The notes: generated from the sequence alone by a model not told the origin. 12,585 nucleotides of DNA from a bacterium (GCA_024278555.1 JAJRSX010000010.1:1-12585), one strand, 5' to 3'. Shown: positions 4,750 to 12,343, numbered from the stretch's first letter. Made by a program: numbers and translations.

Positions 4750-7700
4750 TCACACCGACCCCACCACCCTTCGCCGCGCCGACTCCAGAAGATCGAAGAG
4801 GACCGGCACCACCAGCAGGGTGAGGAAGGTGCCCACCACCAGGCCACCGATGGCGACGACCGCCAGGGGCGAGAGGCGCTCGATGCCGACCGCCCACTCG
4901 AGGGCGATGGGGACCATCCCCACCGCCGAGGCGGCGGCGGTCATGAGGATCGGCCGGGTGCGCAGGGAGACCGCTTCGAGTAGCGCCTCGCGCACCGAGC
5001 TGCCCCGCTTCATGGCGACGCGGGCGAAGTCGACCAGCAGGATGCCGTTGTTCACGATGATTCCCATCAGCAGGATCATCCCCATGAACGACGGCATGCA
5101 GCCGTGCTTGTTCGCAATCAGCATCGCCCAGCTCGCCCCGATCAGCGCCATGGGCAGGGTGGCGATGATCGCCAGGGCGTCGAGGAAGGAGCGGAAGGTG
5201 ATCACCAGCATGAGGTAGAGCAGCGCCAGGCCGATGAGCAGGGAGCGGCCGAGGCGGCCGAAGGACTCGCCCATCTGCTTGATCTCCCCCTCGTAGGAGA
5301 GGCGGTAGCCGCGCGGCAGCTCCAGCCCCTTGAGCGCCGCCACCACCCGGTCGTGGAGGTGGCTGACGGCGATATCGCCGCGATAGCCGAGGACGTCCAC
5401 CGTGGGCAGGAGCGCCTGGTGGGTCTCGGCGGTGGGGGTGTGACCGCTCACGACCTTGGCGACCGCGGCCAGGGGTACCTTGCTGCCGTCGCGGGCGGTG
5501 ATCCGTAGGGCCGCGAGGTCCTCCGCGTCGGAGCGCTGGTCGGGCCGCAGGCGGACCCAGACGGGGATCGGGGTCTGCCCGCTCACCCGCAGGCGGCCGC
5601 CAGGGGTGCCGCCCACCTGGGCGGCGACCTGGCGCGCCACGTCCGCGGCGGTGAGGCCGTAGAGGCGCGCCGACTCCGGCTGCACCTCCAGCCGCAGCCG
5701 CTGCTCCCGCCCCTGCCACGACCGCTCCACACCGGTGAGGCCGTGGACCGTGCGCAGCCGCGCCATGACCCGGTCGGCGAGGTGGTCGAGGAGGTCCGGC
5801 TCGGGGCCGGTAAGCATCACGTCGACGGTGCCGCGGATGGAAGAGAGCGGCGTGGCGCCGAACTCGGTGACGTTGGTGGTGATGAGGCCGGGGATCCTGT
5901 GGAGCCGGGCCCGCACCCCGGCCTCGATGGCGTAGATGGTGCGGTCGCGGTGGAAGCGGTCCACCAGGTTCACCGTGGTCTGCCCCTGCTGGAGGGTGCG
6001 GGCGGCGCCGAAGGACTTCACCCCCGCCTCCGCCCCTACCACGGTGGAGGTGGACTCGATCCACGCCGGCTCCACCTCCGCCTGCACCGCCTGCTCCACC
6101 GCCGCGGCGAGGCGGCCCATCTCGGTCTCATCAGTGTCCGGCGCCGCCTCGAAGCTCACCAGGAAGATCCCCGAGTCCATGCGCGGCATGAGGTCGCGCC
6201 CGACGAGCGGCATCTGGCGCGCGGAGGCGACGAAGAGCAGCGCCAGAACCACCACCACCACCGCCCGGTGGTCGAGCCCCCAGGAGACGAAGCGGATGTA
6301 AAAGCTACGCACCGGCTCGAGGAGGAAGCGGTCGAAGGGGCGCAGGAGGAAGCCGAGGGGGTCGCGACCGCCCGGCTTCAGGAGCCACGGCACCAGGCGC
6401 GGGATGAGGGTGACGGAGACGATCAGCGAGGCGAACAGCGACACCGACAGGGTGACCGTGAGGGGCCGCAGGACGGTCTGCACGTAGCCGCCGATGAACA
6501 TGATGGGGATCAGGACGATCACCGTAGAGATCGTCCCCGCCATGTCCGCCAGGAGGATCTCGCGGGTCCCGGCCACCGCCACCGTCAGCCCCGACTCGCC
6601 CGCCGTGCGCATCCGCCGCTCGATGTTCTCGATCACCACGATCGCGTCGTCCGCCAGCAGCCCGACGGCGATGATCACCGCGGTGAGGGTCACCAGGTTG
6701 AACTCGTAGCCCATGAGCCGGATCACCGCGAAGGTGAGGAGGTAGCTGAAGGGGAGCGACACCGCGGTAATGAAGGCGGCGCGCGAGTTCCCGAGAAACA
6801 GCGGGATCACCGCCAGGGTCATCAGGACCGCGTCGCGCAGGGCGTCAAGCATGTTGGAGACGGAGATGTGGATCAGCCGGCCCTGGGTGTCCGCCACCGC
6901 CAGCTTCACCATCGGGAAGGCGCCGCGCACCGCCGGCAGGGCGTGGTCGATCGCCTTCACTACCTGGCTGGTAAAGCCGTTGTCGGCGCGCAAAAGCGAG
7001 ATCGCCACCGCCGCCTCGCCGTTGCCGCGGTACAGGGAGGTGGCGTCCTCCGCCCCCCAGTGGACCGTGCCGAGGTCGGCGACCCGCACATGCCCCCCGC
7101 CGGGGATCTCCACCAGGACATCACCGAGGTCGTCCGGGAGGCGGGCGAGGTGGGTGGCGGTGAGGACCAGGCGGTCGCCGTGGCGGTAGACCCGGCCCGC
7201 GGGCAGGGAGAGGTTCGAGCCGAGCAGCGCCGTGGCCACCTGGGCGACGGTGAGGTTGTGCGCCTCGATGCGGTTGCGATCGAGGTCCACTGCCACCTGC
7301 CGCACCGCGCCGCCGAAGACCTCCGCCTCCGCCACCCCGTCGATGGCGAGGAGCTGGTCGCGCAGGGGGTTCTCCGCCAGCCAGCGGAGGCGGCCGAGAT
7401 CCAACCTTGTCCCCGGCGCGGCGGTCACCGCCAGGACCGTCACCGGCCGGGCGGCGTCGGTGATCTTGAAGATCGTCGGCTCCCCCACCCCGTCCGGCAG
7501 CCGGCCGCGCACCCGCGGCAGCTCGTTCGCCACCCGGGTCGCGGCCATGTCGATGTCGTTACCGTACTCGAACTCCGCGGTCACCGCGGAGACCTGGTCG
7601 CGGGATGTAGAGGTCACCCTCCTGACCCCGTCGATCCCCGAGAGGCGCACCTCGATGGGGTGGGTGACCTCGCTCGCCACATCAAAGCTCGCCGCCCCGG

Positions 7701-7863
7701 GCCACTGGGTGACCACCGTCACCATGGGCCGGTTGGTGTCCGGGAAGAGGTTCATCGGCAGGGTGACGAAGGCGATCACCCCGCCCAGGATCACCACCAG
7801 GGTGAAGGCGAGGATCGCGTGCGGCTGGCGCAGGAGCCGCTCGATGAACGACGGGCTGCTCAT
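4750..7863 (-). CDS. RND efflux transporter, HAE1 (AcrB-like) type
   Basis: A 1037-residue inner-membrane pump, the usual RND length; it moves substrates from periplasm or membrane to the outer-membrane channel using proton influx. The first helix is at about 15-35, followed by the conserved MNLFPDTNRP and TQWPGAA segments. Helices 2-6 lie at about 340-490, helix 7 at 533-549, and the last five at about 872-1025. TM4 reads GLLADDAIVVIENIERR with the Asp405-Asp406 proton-relay pair, which places it with HAE1 drug pumps rather than CzcA-type metal pumps. In TM10 the Lys of AcrB (GLSAKNAI) is Asn938 (GIIVNNGI). The start at 7863 overlaps the upstream stop as ATGA, with GAGGTG about seven bases before it. 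It is the last gene of the marR-tolC-mfp-RND unit. Substrate is unknown; drugs, solvents or fatty acids are plausible. Confidence 0.95.
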   Translation of the reverse strand: MSSPSFIERLLRQPHAILAFTLVVILGGVIAFVTLPMNLFPDTNRPMVTVVTQWPGAASFDVASEVTHPIEVRLSGIDGVRRVTSTSRDQVSAVTAEFEYGNDIDMAATRVANELPRVRGRLPDGVGEPTIFKITDAARPVTVLAVTAAPGTRLDLGRLRWLAENPLRDQLLAIDGVAEAEVFGGAVRQVAVDLDRNRIEAHNLTVAQVATALLGSNLSLPAGRVYRHGDRLVLTATHLARLPDDLGDVLVEIPGGGHVRVADLGTVHWGAEDATSLYRGNGEAAVAISLLRADNGFTSQVVKAIDHALPAVRGAFPMVKLAVADTQGRLIHISVSNMLDALRDAVLMTLAVIPLFLGNSRAAFITAVSLPFSYLLTFAVIRLMGYEFNLVTLTAVIIAVGLLADDAIVVIENIERRMRTAGESGLTVAVAGTREILLADMAGTISTVIVLIPIMFIGGYVQTVLRPLTVTLSVSLFASLIVSVTLIPRLVPWLLKPGGRDPLGFLLRPFDRFLLEPVRSFYIRFVSWGLDHRAVVVVVLALLFVASARQMPLVGRDLMPRMDSGIFLVSFEAAPDTDETEMGRLAAAVEQAVQAEVEPAWIESTSTVVGAEAGVKSFGAARTLQQGQTTVNLVDRFHRDRTIYAIEAGVRARLHRIPGLITTNVTEFGATPLSSIRGTVDVMLTGPEPDLLDHLADRVMARLRTVHGLTGVERSWQGREQRLRLEVQPESARLYGLTAADVARQVAAQVGGTPGGRLRVSGQTPIPVWVRLRPDQRSDAEDLAALRITARDGSKVPLAAVAKVVSGHTPTAETHQALLPTVDVLGYRGDIAVSHLHDRVVAALKGLELPRGYRLSYEGEIKQMGESFGRLGRSLLIGLALLYLMLVITFRSFLDALAIIATLPMALIGASWAMLIANKHGCMPSFMGMILLMGIIVNNGILLVDFARVAMKRGSSVREALLEAVSLRTRPILMTAAASAVGMVPIALEWAVGIERLSPLAVVAIGGLVVGTFLTLLVVPVLFDLLESARRRVVGSV

Positions 7864-9053
7864 CGCGCCACCTCGCCGCCCTTGGCGGATGTCGGGGCGG
7901 TTGCCACCGCGGCGACGGGGCTGGAGACCCCGCCGCCCGCGACGACCACCGGGTCGCCGTCGTGGAGCTGCAACAGCACCGACTCGTGGGCGACCACCAC
8001 CCGATCGCCCGCCGCCACATCCCCGTCGACGACCCACCCCTCGTGGGCGTGAAGCCCCACCGCCACCGGGACCACCTTCACCTTTGTCTTCTCCCCGTCA
8101 CCCACGACCTTGAAGAGGCGGCCGTGGCCGTTTGCCTGCATGAGGACCGCGCGCGGCGGGGCGATGAGCGCCCCCTCCACCCGCGCCAGGAGGACGCGCG
8201 CCGCCACCCGCGCGCCGCTCGGCAGGCCGAAGGGGGAGGCGGCGAGGTCCGCCTCGGCCGAGCCGAGGGCGCGGAGATCCAGGGCCGGGTGGACGCGGGT
8301 GATCTGTATCTCCAGCCGCGCCGCGCCGTGGCTGAGGACCACCCGGCTCCCCGGGTGGACCTGCTCCAGGACCGCCTGCGGGAGGTCGACGCGCAGGCGC
8401 TCCCCGTGGCTCACGGTGAGGCGGTACATCGGGTGGCCCGGCTGGCAGAGGTCGCCCGGCTCCGCGAGGCGGGCGGCGATCACCCCATCCGCCGGGGCGG
8501 TGATCCGGGCATAGCCGAGGCGCACCCGCAGGGCGGTGATCTCCCGCTCGAGGGAGGCGACCTGCTGCTCCGCTGCCACCTCGGCGGTGTTCCACTCCTC
8601 CACCTTGGAGGCATCGCTCCCCCCCTCCTTCATCAACCGCTGCTCGCGCGCGTGCTCCGCCGTGGCGCGCGTCGCCGCCGCCTCGGCCGCGGCGAGCTGC
8701 GCCTCCTTGGCGGCGATGGTCGCCTCCAGCTCACGGGTGTCGACGCGGGCGAGGACCTCGCCCTCGTGGACCCGCACCCCCTCGCGCGGCCCCATCTCCA
8801 TCACGGTGCCGGAGATCCGGCCGGTGAGGGTGACCTCCCGGCTTCCGGTGAGGGTGGCCAGGGCCGGGAAGCCGCGGGTGGCGACCCCTGTCCGTACCGG
8901 CGCCACATGCACCGCCCACGCCGCGGGGGCCGGCGGCGGGACCGCCGCCAGCTCGTGGACGCGGCGCATGCGCAACCGCACCAGGGCGACCGCCACGACC
9001 ACCACCACGAGGACAATCAGGGAGACACGGAGACTCGTTTTCAGCTTCGACAT
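7860..9053 (-). CDS. RND efflux membrane fusion protein (periplasmic adaptor)
   Basis: A 397-residue adaptor that bridges the inner-membrane RND pump and the outer-membrane channel. Residues 10-26 are a single membrane anchor (SLIVLVVVVVAVALV), with no lipobox Cys. Then come the first lipoyl half (about 75-105, GRISGTVMEMGPREGVRVHEGEVLARVD), an Ala/Glu-rich coiled-coil hairpin (about 106-180), the second lipoyl half (182-210, ARITAPADGVIAARLAEPGD), a beta-barrel (about 212-295, including HPALDLRALGSAEADL) and a membrane-proximal domain (297-370). A ~25-residue Ala/Val/Ser-rich tail ends the protein. The start at 9053 has a good GGGAG six bases upstream; the open frame continues to 9182 but that extension overlaps the tolC-like gene and lacks support. 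Its stop overlaps the RND start. Confidence 0.93.
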   Translation of the reverse strand: MSKLKTSLRVSLIVLVVVVVAVALVRLRMRRVHELAAVPPPAPAAWAVHVAPVRTGVATRGFPALATLTGSREVTLTGRISGTVMEMGPREGVRVHEGEVLARVDTRELEATIAAKEAQLAAAEAAATRATAEHAREQRLMKEGGSDASKVEEWNTAEVAAEQQVASLEREITALRVRLGYARITAPADGVIAARLAEPGDLCQPGHPMYRLTVSHGERLRVDLPQAVLEQVHPGSRVVLSHGAARLEIQITRVHPALDLRALGSAEADLAASPFGLPSGARVAARVLLARVEGALIAPPRAVLMQANGHGRLFKVVGDGEKTKVKVVPVAVGLHAHEGWVVDGDVAAGDRVVVAHESVLLQLHDGDPVVVAGGGVSSPVAAVATAPTSAKGGEVAR

Positions 9054-9059
9054 GGACGG

Positions 9060-9064
9060 CTCCC
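9060..9064 (-). promoter_or_regulatory. Ribosome binding site fixing the adaptor start
   Basis: GGGAG on the minus strand lies six bases before the ATG at 9053, supporting that start over longer in-frame alternatives reaching 9182. Confidence 0.7.
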
Positions 9065-9114
9065 GGCACAGGGGCGGACAGAGAACGGAATGGAGGAGCG
9101 CGACGGCCGGGGCA

Positions 9115-10419
9115 TCACGGCGCCGGCTCGCGAGCGGCGTACGCCGCCGGAGCAAGCCCGAGGGCGAGGCGGTAGTCGTCATCCGCCGCCCACCAGCCGC
9201 TCAAGGCGTCGGTAAGAGAGGCGCGAGCACGCGCCAGCGCCGCCTCCGCGTCCACCAGATCGGCGGCGGAGAGCCGGCCCACGGAGAACCGGGAGCGCTG
9301 GATCACCGCGGTGCGCGCCGCCGCGTCGAGTCCGTCCACCGCCGCCTGGTAGCCATTACCCGCCGCCACCCAGCGACCACGGGCCGCCGCCACCTCGGCA
9401 CGGGCAGCCGCCTCGACCTCGGCAACGCGGGCGCGGGCCCCCACCACCCCCGCTGCCGCCGCCTCCACCTGACGCCGCCGCCGGCCGCCATCGAAGAGCG
9501 GCACGCTCGCCTCCACCTCCGCCTGCCAGTGGTCGCCGGTCGCCCCCTCCCACGCCTGGTCATGACGGATGGTCGCGGCCAGCGCCACCACCGGCAGGCG
9601 GGTGGCGCGCGCTCCCCGGAGACGTGCCTTGGCCGCAGCCACGCGCGCCCGGGCGGCGACCACGTCCGGGCGTGGCGGCACCTCCGGTCTCGGGGCCTCG
9701 GGCGCCCACGGCGCCACCACCACCTTCGCGGTGTAGTCGGGTGCATCGAGCAGCGCGGCGATCTTGGCGCGCGCCGCCGCCTCATCGCCATCGAGGGCGG
9801 CGAGGCGGCCGCGCACCGCGGCCACCTCCGCCCGCAGGCGCACCGCCTCCACCTCCGGCAATCGGCCCACATCCACCTTTGCCTGGGCCACGCGGGCCTG
9901 CTCCTCCAGGGCCTCCTGCTGGAGCACCAGGGCGGTGCGCTCACCGGCGATCCGCTGCAGGTCGTGGTAGAGGCGGGCCGCACGGTTCAACAGGGTGAGG
10001 CGCACATCCTCCCTCCCCGCGGCCGCCGCCCGCTCGCCGCCGCGCGCGGCGGCGAAGCCGGCGCGCAGGGAGCCGTTCACATCGACCGGCAGCCGCAGGT
10101 CGACGCCGTAGGTGGCGATGTTGTCGTCGAAGGCCATCGCGCCGAGGTCCACCGGCGGCGCGATGGGCTCCACGAGCTGCGGATCGTCGGCGTGGCGGTC
10201 GCTCCCGAAGAGGGTCACCTCACCCCAGTAGCGGCCGCGCGCCGCCCGCCGGCTCGCCCGCGCCGCCGCCGACACGGCCTCTGCCGCCCGCAGGGCCGGG
10301 GCCCGCTGCTCCACCTGCGCCAGCAGCGCCGAGAAGCTGTCCTCCTTTGCCGCGCCCCGGGCGACCGCCGGCGTGGAGAAGAGAAGAGAGATCACCAGAG
10401 ACAGCGTAAGCATTCGCAT
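9115..10419 (-). CDS. TolC/OprM-like outer-membrane efflux protein
   Basis: A ~434-residue outer-membrane channel subunit with a signal peptide (LTLSLVISLLFSTPAVARGA, cleavage near AVA). The rest is the two-fold repeated outer-membrane efflux (OEP) architecture: long Ala/Arg/Glu-rich helices interrupted by beta segments (YGVDLRLPVDVNG and VEASVPLFDGGRRRRQVEAA, the latter the usual VPLFDGG motif) and a late GRLSAADLVDAEAALARAR segment. It has the normal family length. The gene follows marR with an overlap: the marR TGA shares a base with the ATG at 10419 (TGATG). A GTG at 10422 is an equally possible start (GTGA overlap). A G-rich run just upstream can act as ribosome site. It is 61 bases upstream of the adaptor gene and would complete the tripartite pump. 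Confidence 0.9.
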   Translation of the reverse strand: MRMLTLSLVISLLFSTPAVARGAAKEDSFSALLAQVEQRAPALRAAEAVSAAARASRRAARGRYWGEVTLFGSDRHADDPQLVEPIAPPVDLGAMAFDDNIATYGVDLRLPVDVNGSLRAGFAAARGGERAAAAGREDVRLTLLNRAARLYHDLQRIAGERTALVLQQEALEEQARVAQAKVDVGRLPEVEAVRLRAEVAAVRGRLAALDGDEAAARAKIAALLDAPDYTAKVVVAPWAPEAPRPEVPPRPDVVAARARVAAAKARLRGARATRLPVVALAATIRHDQAWEGATGDHWQAEVEASVPLFDGGRRRRQVEAAAAGVVGARARVAEVEAAARAEVAAARGRWVAAGNGYQAAVDGLDAAARTAVIQRSRFSVGRLSAADLVDAEAALARARASLTDALSGWWAADDDYRLALGLAPAAYAAREPAP

Positions 10420-10865
10420 CACGTCCCCCCCTCAAGGTTCGCCCGTACCCGCTCCAGGATGTGCATCACCTGGGTGATCTCCCATGGCTCGATCCCCGCG
10501 TAGGCCTGCCCGAGGACCATCCGTCCGTGACGGGAGACGTGCCGCCAGACCTGGCGTGCCTCATCCGTGAGGACCACCCGCTTCACCCTGCGGTCCGTGG
10601 GATCCGGCTGCCGCACCACCCAGCCGTCCCGTTCCATCCGGTCGACGAGACGCACCGCCGAGGCCGGAGTCACGGCGAGGCGCGCCGCGAGCTCCGCCTG
10701 GGGCAGCGGCCCGAGGGCGATGAGATGAGCCAGGGCAATGAACTGCGCCGGGCTCATTCCGCTCCCGGCCAGGCGCCGCTCCAGGGCGGCGGTGAAGGCA
10801 CGGAAGGTGAGGGCGCAGTGGAAGCCGAGGGAGTCGTGGGGGTCGAGTGGCGGAGTCGTAGACAT
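10419..10865 (-). CDS. MarR-family transcriptional regulator
   Basis: A 148-residue winged-helix regulator. Helix H1 lies at about 12-35, and the wHTH at about 37-105 reads MSPAQFIALAHLIALGPLPQ, then LAARLAVTPASAVRLVDRME, then the wing RDGWVVRQPDPTDRRVKRVV, which carries the family's DxRxK/R wing motif. C-terminal dimer helices follow. MarR proteins usually repress an adjacent efflux operon and release DNA on binding a phenolic or hydrophobic ligand. Here the gene is first in the operon, its stop overlaps the tolC-like gene, and a palindrome lies 19 bases upstream of its ATG. Repression of its own operon is therefore the natural inference. AAAGG about ten bases before the ATG is the likely ribosome site. 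Confidence 0.93.
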   Translation of the reverse strand: MSTTPPLDPHDSLGFHCALTFRAFTAALERRLAGSGMSPAQFIALAHLIALGPLPQAELAARLAVTPASAVRLVDRMERDGWVVRQPDPTDRRVKRVVLTDEARQVWRHVSRHGRMVLGQAYAGIEPWEITQVMHILERVRANLEGGT

Positions 10866-10883
10866 GGATTCGCAACCTTTACT

Positions 10884-10897
10884 GTTAGCCTGCTAAC
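10884..10897. promoter_or_regulatory. Probable MarR operator
   Basis: GTTAGC-CT-GCTAAC is a perfect palindrome with 6-bp arms, 19 bases upstream of the marR ATG, in the 51-base gap between marR and the DUF3179-like gene. A possible -35 (TTGATG on the minus strand, 10920-10915) sits 17 bases before the palindrome, so bound protein would cover the -10 region. The -10 itself is weak. Confidence 0.6.
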
Positions 10898-10916
10898 CGT
10901 GAGCCTACTACATACA

Positions 10917-11366
10917 TCAAGGTTCGCCCTCTGCTCCGACCGACCAACTCGGTGACACCCCACGCCCCAAGGTTGGCGAGACCCGAAAGAGGGAGGTCTC
11001 CGGATGGCAGGCGGACCAGGCAGACCAGAAGAGGCGGGTGGCGGCGACATCGCGGCCGTCCACTTCCGCCCAGGCGGCGGGCGCGGGCGGATCATAGTGG
11101 ACGGTCACCGTGTGGCCGGCGACCTGCTCCACCACCAGCACGGCCGCCTTGACGAACTCGACAAAGGGGTAGGCGCGGTACCGGCCGCCGGCCGTCACCC
11201 CGAGGATCCGGCCGTCCGCCGTCAGGCGGCAGGCCCTGACCGCGGCCACGAGGTGGGGGGCATCGATCGCCGGAATCCCGTCGCGCGGCGACCCGCCGGG
11301 GAGGATCGCCGCCCCGGAGACGAGACCACCGGAGAGGTGAGAGCCGTTCGTCCCCGCCTGCACCAT
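10917..11366 (-). CDS. Short DUF3179-like protein, signal peptide apparently frameshifted
   Basis: A 149-residue frame similar to short members of DUF3179. Visible family features are the N-terminal NGSHLSGG...ILPGGSPRDGIPAIDAPHLV, then RILGVTAGGRYRAYPF, a VTVHYDPPA strand, and the late FWSAWSACHPETSLFR (family form FWFAWxAFHPxT). The CPLCG motif of longer members is absent. Function of the family is unknown; members are usually exported. The only in-frame ATG is at 11366, yet immediately upstream in the same frame lies a hydrophobic AALVSLLTLLALPAMVQA, an obvious signal-peptide core, cut off by a TGA at 11411-11409. The missing basic start, MGGVNPRRCRSLP from an ATG at 11452, is in another frame. 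A one-base deletion (or two-base insertion) near 11405-11415 would explain this. So the gene may be a recent pseudogene, or the read may carry an error. Confidence 0.6.
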   Translation of the reverse strand: MVQAGTNGSHLSGGLVSGAAILPGGSPRDGIPAIDAPHLVAAVRACRLTADGRILGVTAGGRYRAYPFVEFVKAAVLVVEQVAGHTVTVHYDPPAPAAWAEVDGRDVAATRLFWSAWSACHPETSLFRVSPTLGRGVSPSWSVGAEGEP

Positions 11367-11462
11367 GGCGGGGAGGGCGAGCAGGGTGAGGAGGGAGACG
11401 AGCGCAGCTCACACGGCAGCGAGCGGCAGCGACGAGGATTCACGCCCCCCATGAGGTCTCAC

Positions 11463-11648
11463 TCACCGCACCCGCCATCGCGCCGAACGCCGCCGCCGGG
11501 TGAGAGCGAGAGAGACGGTGACGGTGGCCAGGAGGAGGCCCGCGGGCGGCTCCGGGACCGTGACCGAGGTGAAGCTGCCCGCGCAAAGGTGATGCGGTGG
11601 ATAGACGCTGAGGCGCAGAGGGGGGGAGAGAGGGGGCCGGGGCGTCAC
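11463..11648 (-). pseudogene. Orphan PEP-CTERM sorting tail, probable remnant
   Basis: The 61-residue frame (GTG start at 11648) ends in TVPEPPAGLLLATVTVSLAL followed by TRRRRSARWRVR. This is the PEP-CTERM layout: Pro-Glu-Pro, a hydrophobic helix, and an Arg-rich end. In that system the tail directs exported proteins to exosortase. Here no signal peptide or protein body is present; the upstream part of the frame runs into a CTCTGCGCCTCAGCGTC repeat copy (11604-11620). I therefore read it as the 3' end of a PEP-CTERM gene whose body was lost or replaced by repeat DNA. Its stop is 10 bases before the ATG at 11452 of the next gene. No exosortase is in the window. Confidence 0.5.
11604..11620 (-). 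repeat. CTCTGYG-type degenerate repeat copy
   Basis: The minus strand reads CTCTGCGCCTCAGCGTC, matching copies at 12221-12250 (minus), 12344-12376 (plus) and 12456-12486 (plus). It sits at the point where the PEP-CTERM remnant loses its coding body. Confidence 0.45.
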
Positions 11649-11708
11649 CGGTGGTGATACGGGAGCCGCTGGCCGCCGCGAAGGGGAGGGCTCAACGCTG
11701 GAATCGCA

Positions 11709-11778
11709 GGGTGTGCCGAGCGCGGCGGCGTCTCATCGCCCCTTCGTGTCGGTGCGCCGCGCTCCGCTTGGCACACCC
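11709..11778. repeat. Imperfect palindrome, REP-like
   Basis: GGGTGTGCC (11709-11717) is complementary to GGCACACCC (11770-11778). Pairing continues through a G.T and four more pairs (11718-11722 with 11765-11769) and, after a bulge, GC-rich segments. The whole could fold into a ~70-base stem-loop resembling the GGGTG(C/T)GCC palindromes seen as dispersed intergenic repeats in proteobacteria. Confidence 0.5.
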
Positions 11779-11795
11779 CACGGAGGCATCTCTTT

Positions 11796-11812
11796 CCCTT
11801 CGAGGGTCAGCG
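11796..11812 (+). repeat. CCCTTCGAGGGTCAGCG repeat, copy 1
   Basis: Matches 12008-12024 at 16 of 17 positions; an inverted partial copy lies at 12448-12459. Confidence 0.5.
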
Positions 11813-11950
11813 AAAACGAGCGCGGAGGGGGGCAATCAAGACCAAAGTCCACCCCGGCGACTCCGTGCCCCATGCAAAAACGCTCTCTCATCCCGCACAC
11901 CGCTCTTCGACGAGCACACTGTTGCGCAGGAATAGAAGCTCTTTTTTCAC

Positions 11951-11977
11951 CATGAAGGACATGAAGAGCATGAAGAT
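11951..11977 (+). repeat. Tandem 9-base repeat (CATGAAGnn)x3
   Basis: Three consecutive units, CATGAAGGA, CATGAAGAG and CATGAAGAT, preceded by a T6 run and CAC. It would encode MKDMKSMK in one frame, but no gene context supports translation. The same kind of repeat is familiar to me from intergenic regions of unrelated environmental bacteria. Confidence 0.7.
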
Positions 11978-12007
11978 ACGAACCGCAGCACGGCAGCCAT
12001 CCCATAA

Positions 12008-12024
12008 CCCTTCGAGGATCAGCG
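12008..12024 (+). repeat. CCCTTCGAGGATCAGCG repeat, copy 2
   Basis: 16/17 match to 11796-11812. GAGGATCAGCGG (12014-12025) is also the exact inverse of CCGCTGATCCTC at 12448-12459. Confidence 0.5.
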
Positions 12025-12048
12025 GCAACAGGATCGGGTTACCAGACC

Positions 12049-12073
12049 GTAGGGTCGGCTTCAGCCGGCCGAC
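12049..12073 (+). repeat. REP-like element with GTAG foot
   Basis: GTAG (12049-12052) is followed by the imperfect hairpin GTCGGCT-TC-AGCCG(GCCG)AC, the layout of REP elements mobilised by RAYT transposases in gammaproteobacteria. The CGGCTTCAGCCGG core (12056-12068) is identical to the apex of the 31-bp hairpin at 2894-2906. No RAYT gene is in the window. Confidence 0.55.
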
Positions 12074-12220
12074 GCCGTCATCTCAAGAGATGGAGACTGC
12101 CCTCAGCTCATGACCGGCGATGGGCACTCGAAGAGAGGGCAAGATCCCGGGGGGAGGGGAGACCGCCAACAGGGTCGAGGGAGTCACCAGGTGATCACGG
12201 CGCGAGCCTGGAAGGCGATC

Positions 12221-12250
12221 TCACGACAGAGACACAGAGCACTGCAAAGG
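12221..12250 (-). repeat. CTCTGYG-type degenerate repeat copy
   Basis: The minus strand carries CTCTGTGTCTCTGTCGTGA, nearly the same as the plus-strand copy ending at 12486 (TTTGTGTCTCTGTAGTGA). The two therefore bracket a ~265-base block as inverted ends. Confidence 0.5.
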
Positions 12251-12343
12251 CAAGGTGCTTCCCTCCTCTTGGGCCTCGCAATGGATCGCCACGGGGTTGC
12301 CGCGCGAGAGGGCGGCGCAAGATCGCGCTGTTTTCTGATGGAG

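Noticed and set aside
4688-6064. Long minus-strand frame overlapping the RND gene in another frame
   Set aside because: Pro/Arg/Gly-rich out-of-frame reading of the transporter gene.
4750-7863. CzcA/CusA-type heavy-metal RND pump
   Set aside because: TM4 has the adjacent Asp pair of HAE1 pumps (LLADDAIVVIEN) instead of the DFG...DG pattern of metal pumps, so the metal link comes only from the neighbouring sigma module.
5743-8052. Very long plus-strand open frame (769 codons) opposite the RND gene
   Set aside because: It is antisense to a clear RND transporter, is His/Arg/Asp/Gly-rich without any domain, and arises from the high G+C of the third codon positions of the real gene.
9054-9182. 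N-terminal extension of the adaptor protein to 9182
   Set aside because: Overlaps the tolC-like gene, while the ATG at 9053 has a good ribosome site and begins directly before the membrane anchor.
8536-10503. Long plus-strand open frame (655 codons) opposite the adaptor and TolC-like genes
   Set aside because: Antisense to two recognisable genes, low-complexity Arg/Ala composition, spans their boundary.
11713-12113. Small plus-strand frames in the repeat region (including the one with MKDMKSMK)
   Set aside because: No ribosome sites, no family features, and they are made of short repeats.
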